This document shows positions 25,801 to 28,685 of a stretch of 28,685 bases of DNA, in pieces. Source of the stretch: Gracilaria caudata (taxonomy: Eukaryota; Rhodophyta; Florideophyceae; Gracilariales; Gracilariaceae); NCBI GenBank assembly GCA_030374735.1, contig JASCIV010000255.1:1-28685 (forward strand). Direction: 5' to 3'. Numbering within the stretch: position 1 is the stretch's first letter; each line of letters begins with the position of its first letter. Both the position numbers and the translations under genes were made by a program. A model generated the notes under the pieces. That model was not told the origin of the DNA, did no database searches, and saw nothing but the letters and a program-made list of their open reading frames with translations.

Positions 25801-28138
25801 GCGTGACATACTTGGACAAACACCGAGGAGTGGATCGGTAAATATCTTTGGTCAAATGGGAAAAGATGAATGGAGTTCCACTCAGCGAAATTCACGGCCG
25901 CCACTGTTTTCAGCTGGGGGGGCAAATGACGCAGACATGGGATCCCCCCCACTGTTTCCCAGAAGCACGAGTGGTGCGAAAAATGAGCAAAGCGCAGTTG
26001 CTCCGCCGAGAGCAGACGGACGCGTAGGGAGGGAAGCGGATGTGCTCAAGGGGAATATTGGTAGTGGAAGGATTCACGTGCGGGGGACAAGGGGGCGCAG
26101 CTTTGACCTGAACGCGACATCAAGGATGGTACCCAGAGTGACTCGAGTGCCACGGACGAACAGCGTCAGTCTCATGCCAAGCGTGTCCGGCTCAGGGACC
26201 GACATGCGAGTGCCAGCGCGAAGTGCGGACAATGTGGGTGACGCGACAACTGCTGGTAGCCCAAAACAGAAACCACATCTACAAGTTGTCAAAGGCATCG
26301 AGACGTTTATGCGCAGCATCTCACAGCAATTCCACTTGGGCGGGTTGTCTCCCACTTCTACAAACTCTGCAAATGTTTATAGCCCATCACGTGACGGGGA
26401 TAGGAAGACCGCGACTGCAAGTAAGTCTCCGCCTCGTCCGCCGAGACGGAGTCACTCGTATCAAATTCTGAATACACTGGATTCACTATCACCGACACTG
26501 AAACCGGCTGTCTCGAGTGTTCGGCGGCAGCCTCGGTTTGCCGAACATCGGAAGAGTAAGGAGAGCGGTGAGAATGAAGTATTCAGTGAAGTGAATGGTG
26601 CAAAAGAGCGGAGTGGAATGTATGGCTCGGACGCTGCAAATGCAACCTTGTCTCTTTTCGAATGGAGCTGCGCTCTGATTAATCGTGTGCAATGTGACGC
26701 CACCACTGTGGACTGTGTGCATGAGGAAAAAGCGAATCCGCGGCGCATAAGTATGTGGGAGAAGCTGTGTCGGCGGCGAAGAAAAGAGGAACAATCAAGC
26801 AAAGGTGCAAAGCGTTCGGAGGGCAGTTCGGGCGGGGCAGAGGTAGAGGAAGAGATCGAATTTAGTGACGTTCGACAAGTGGGCGTGTACATGATGGGCG
26901 CCGGTGGCGGGGCAGTAACTGCGATGGCGTTTTTGCCCAGTGACAAAGAAGTGGGAGACTACGAATTGCTGGCAACGGGGGATAGTATGGGTTCGGTTGG
27001 AGTGTATGACATTGAGAACGGAAGTTGCAAAGGGTCGTTTGGGGTGCCGTCGCCGCCCGGGATTGCGGAGGTGGGTGTGAGCTCGATTGTGTGTCTGAAC
27101 AGCTTTGACTGCGGTTCGGCTGGGGGAGAGGTGGCCAACAGCAGGTCTGCGCTGATTCTGGCCGGGGCGTATGACGGACGGGCGGCGGTGTTCAAGTCTG
27201 ACGTGCAAGGGCGGCAGTATCGCATCATGAGCACGTTTCAGGCGTCGGGCAAGTCGCTGTGGAGCACGGGCGGAGCGACGTGCGAGTATCAGGGCAGTGG
27301 CGCAGACGGGTCGTACGTGGGTAGTGTGGGTGCCTCGTCGGACGGAGGTGGCGCGGGCAGCGGAGGGCTGGAAACGGTGTCAGCACCGGAAGTATTTTCG
27401 GAGGCGGTGGAGCAATCTGGGAACGGACTGTCGCTGGCGTATGACCACGGGTGGTCGTACCTGGCGGCGGGCGGATGCGAGAACGAAGTGGTGAGGATGT
27501 GGGACCTGTGGGCGGAGCAATGCGTGTGGAAGGGGGCGTGCGTGCAGAAGCGGGCGTGGCCAACGGCGCTGAGCATCTGGAGCGCGAAGCACGCGAGTAT
27601 CATTGTGGTGGGCGGCTCGGACGGGCGCATCAGTGTGATGGACACGCGCGAGTCGGGGGCGGGACGTGACGGCGCGGGGCTGCACAAGTGCGGCGAACAG
27701 CGGTACCCAATCATATCGGTGGGAACGTGTACGGAAGGAAAGCATGGGGGGAGTAGCAGGGAAGTGGTGGTGGCTGCAGACATTGGCGGCGAGCTGGTAT
27801 TCTGGGACGCGCGGTGGAACGGCAGGAGGGAGGGAAGCGCGGAGCTGGCGCGCATCCGCGCGCACCGCAACTGCGTGACGGCGATGGCGGTGCACCCGGG
27901 CGGACGGTACGTGGCGACGGGGTCGACCGGGAAGTGCGTGAAGCTCTTTGGGGCTGACAGGACGATGGAACATATGATGTTCGGACAGCAGGCGGGCGGT
28001 AGTGCGTTGTTCCCGTCGAGCTCGCCGATCCGCGCGGTGACGAGCATCAGCTTCCAGCCGCACTCGAGCACGTTTGCCATTGGGTGCCGCGACAGCTCGG
28101 TTGTGATATACGGCGACGCGACGCGCGCGGCGAGCTGA
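22820..28138 (+). CDS. RAPTOR: Raptor, regulatory-associated protein of TOR (TORC1 scaffold)
   Basis: 1772 aa from the ATG at 22820; the frame is open earlier but without an ATG. Raptor is the TORC1 subunit that recruits substrates and senses nutrient state. The N-terminal raptor-conserved, caspase-like domain (about 95-420) includes NGVLVLCLNIGVDPPD, FFYNGHGVPRPTPNGEFWLF (His200), and YIFDTNSAGTVL (the caspase Cys position is Ser, as in other Raptors), then IFLAACAEGQTLP and LRWFWRRTLIDGVTYEMLDEIPG. HEAT-type helices follow (about 555-760): SPPDRLRTLQLLSRFVQTGA, FVRQELVFIWGKILALDGS, FVRRWACLCLTEVI. The C-terminal WD40 propeller occupies about 1350-1770 (LLATGDSMGSVGVYD, VVRMWDLW, LVFWDARW, YVATGSTGKCVKLFG). 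Between HEAT and WD40 is a Ser/Gly/Arg-rich linker of nearly 600 residues, which makes the protein larger than plant or animal Raptor (about 1340). GC content rises and coding-strand G becomes high toward the 3' end. No introns. Confidence 0.96.
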   Translation: MQSKDIPPSASDTPTDPAVPSHSRISRIQPPRSRNLYSSSTHHLLVLQEDDVIVQQFSPAQQAVEHSPPTGRLPPTPHASQPHPRTAAANRALNPWRVTDRIRTVNGVLVLCLNIGVDPPDASRLNPRARLEAWTDPSLQNPTESMQQISTTLKRQFESLQHRARYKVAPDPTVVELKRLCVSFRRSARTDRVLFFYNGHGVPRPTPNGEFWLFNHNYTQYIPFNLYDLHEVLGSPTVYIFDTNSAGTVLRHFVKLIDQFEREFHSNSRRPDRNASFPHHRNSIFLAACAEGQTLPTAASLPADLFTSCLTTPIKTALRWFWRRTLIDGVTYEMLDEIPGTLEARNTPLGELKWIFTAITDTIAWNVLPRNLFNELYRRDLMVASLMRNFLLANRIMHFHRCTPVSYPELPDTHGHPLWQWFELAMENILVQLPRMISDMNQSKASQSYRFMHPTSSPSSCSSSLAMRGGMGMPSPMQNVPTSGNGAHRMRSRYLDRRPPHHQSYADVPPLPPVASSTPTYRYQSNPFFQHQLGSFDIWLEQGPANRGPPEQLPMTLHSLLSPPDRLRTLQLLSRFVQTGAEAVDLTLSVGMFPYALRLLHLHNPSNFVRQELVFIWGKILALDGSVCSDLVEKDRYMYFLKFVAKQQNGDIEPRPVYMAVAFYILSIIAVRYADRLRECKIIDLCLERLNHFSPFVRRWACLCLTEVILHSRREVISQLRSWNRFLYHLGRLASEDVAPDVRAAATFTLSKIMNTTFEDSREPEEQNSSGSHSSSQLFPAAESQRGYNPIEENVPNRDFSTTLSKMPTGAANRDQWIMGHSPQDRSHAEPLGTSRRSLPARREFKPEEQEVLVLIGRRLALNLDKECSTLVRREISAALSKAVLSRPDYFLRAAYFVEIDGMDGMNVNFASSSSISNQCENACMLMWISLSELSYDSHPVVAAIARESVDLIYDQLQEMTITGETADKSFTAKTGTSPNSFPGRNSAVFESDARDILGQTPRSGSVNIFGQMGKDEWSSTQRNSRPPLFSAGGANDADMGSPPLFPRSTSGAKNEQSAVAPPRADGRVGREADVLKGNIGSGRIHVRGTRGRSFDLNATSRMVPRVTRVPRTNSVSLMPSVSGSGTDMRVPARSADNVGDATTAGSPKQKPHLQVVKGIETFMRSISQQFHLGGLSPTSTNSANVYSPSRDGDRKTATASKSPPRPPRRSHSYQILNTLDSLSPTLKPAVSSVRRQPRFAEHRKSKESGENEVFSEVNGAKERSGMYGSDAANATLSLFEWSCALINRVQCDATTVDCVHEEKANPRRISMWEKLCRRRRKEEQSSKGAKRSEGSSGGAEVEEEIEFSDVRQVGVYMMGAGGGAVTAMAFLPSDKEVGDYELLATGDSMGSVGVYDIENGSCKGSFGVPSPPGIAEVGVSSIVCLNSFDCGSAGGEVANSRSALILAGAYDGRAAVFKSDVQGRQYRIMSTFQASGKSLWSTGGATCEYQGSGADGSYVGSVGASSDGGGAGSGGLETVSAPEVFSEAVEQSGNGLSLAYDHGWSYLAAGGCENEVVRMWDLWAEQCVWKGACVQKRAWPTALSIWSAKHASIIVVGGSDGRISVMDTRESGAGRDGAGLHKCGEQRYPIISVGTCTEGKHGGSSREVVVAADIGGELVFWDARWNGRREGSAELARIRAHRNCVTAMAVHPGGRYVATGSTGKCVKLFGADRTMEHMMFGQQAGGSALFPSSSPIRAVTSISFQPHSSTFAIGCRDSSVVIYGDATRAAS

Positions 28139-28685
28139 GAGCGCACGCGCGGGGGTGGGGGGGTGTGGTAGGGAGATATTTTGCAGATTGTTTGGCGCGG
28201 ATGGAATGCACGCGGCTCGCGGCGGCACGTCGCGACACATGCGCCGCGCCCATTGGGTGTGCCCTAAGCGCTTGCGCGCGCATGATCGCGCATCTCCGTA
28301 GTGGCTGAGAGTTGCGTGGCGGCAGCGGCGCGGCTAGCGGCGCGTGATGGCGGCGGCCGACGTGACGGCCGCGCGCGCAGATTGAAACGCCATGGCGCGC
28401 AGCCAATGGCGCGCACGCAAACGCAATCGCGTGCATGAGCACGCGGCGCGCACATGGCGCGCGCGTGCGCTTCGTGCGCGGGCGTGCAGACCGCCGACGC
28501 ACCTTATTACCGAAACGACGCAGCGCCGCCGCGAGTGACGCCCCGAACTATTTATTTCGTTTCACGTTTTGCACGCTGGTTACAGCGCGACATTTTGGCA
28601 GCCGCGCCTGTGCCACAGCGTTGCTGCCACGCGCCCCTCGCGCCCGCATGCCCCGGCCAACCCCCCTCCGGCTCCCCACCCCCCC
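28139..28685. other. GC-rich 3' flank, promoter-like, no gene seen
   Basis: 547 bp after Raptor. GC-rich, with three ATGGCGCGC copies (about 28392, 28406 and 28454), a CCAAT box in GCAGCCAATGGCGCGC (28399-28414), and an AT-rich element TATTTATTTCG near 28550. A minus-strand open frame (28047-28502) is Arg/Ala-rich noise. It could be the promoter of a gene outside the window. The window ends in a C-rich run, as it begins. Confidence 0.4.

Noticed and set aside
28047..28502. 151-aa minus-strand open frame at the right end
   Set aside because: Arg/Ala-rich noise in GC-rich DNA, overlapping the Raptor C-terminus.
1..28685. C-rich runs at both window ends as telomeres
   Set aside because: Both ends are C-rich on the same strand, whereas telomeres would be C-rich at one end and G-rich at the other, and no repeat unit is present. 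They look like contig breaks at homopolymers.

Overview
This is a 28.7-kb piece of nuclear DNA from a photosynthetic eukaryote, probably unicellular and most likely a red alga. The evidence is mixed. It carries a plant-type MGDG synthase (plastid galactolipid), mitochondrial ubiquinone biosynthesis (COQ2), eukaryotic glutamine-dependent NAD synthetase, an HVA22/REEP-type membrane protein, ESF1 (ribosome biogenesis) and Raptor (TORC1). Almost all genes are single uninterrupted ORFs; only one gene clearly needs splicing. The red-algal call is an inference from low intron density and gene set; no single sequence here proves it. There are no operons, Shine-Dalgarno sites, CRISPR arrays, tRNA or rRNA genes that I can support.

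Layout. 1-5 kb is GC-rich and dense: an ABM-domain-like protein (+), COQ2 (-), a small two-intron gene with a mitochondrial-type leader (-), and MGDG synthase (+). 5.0-8.2 kb is AT-richer and gene-poor, with hairpin-forming inverted repeats, microsatellites and one doubtful small ORF. 8.2-13.5 kb holds NAD synthetase (+), an EamA/DMT-type transporter (+) and a thioredoxin-plus-zeta-like-kinase fusion (-). 13.5-17.1 kb is a second gene-poor stretch with a 290-bp tandem repeat broken by a 100-N assembly gap that falls exactly in repeat register. 17.1-21.8 kb holds REEP/HVA22 (-), an unrecognised protein (+), ESF1 (-) and a zinc-ribbon Nudix hydrolase (+). 22.8-28.1 kb is a single very long Raptor gene (+) behind a good TATA box. 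The last 550 bp is GC-rich, promoter-like sequence.

The genes do not form one pathway. Shared themes are organelle metabolism (COQ2, the mitochondrial-leader protein, MGDG synthase, possibly the Nudix enzyme), pyridine/flavin nucleotide metabolism (NAD synthetase, Nudix), and growth control with ribosome production (Raptor, ESF1). Convergent neighbours are packed extremely tightly: stop codons are 8 bp and 22 bp apart in two pairs, and the reading frames overlap by 89 bp in a third. Their 3' UTRs must therefore overlap on opposite strands.

I found no convincing new multi-gene system. The best leads are the thioredoxin/zeta-kinase fusion, the N-myristoylation-like start of MGDG synthase, the overlapping convergent pair at 18.5 kb, the orphan mitochondrial-type spliced gene with its uniform intron signals, and the collapsed 290-bp satellite.
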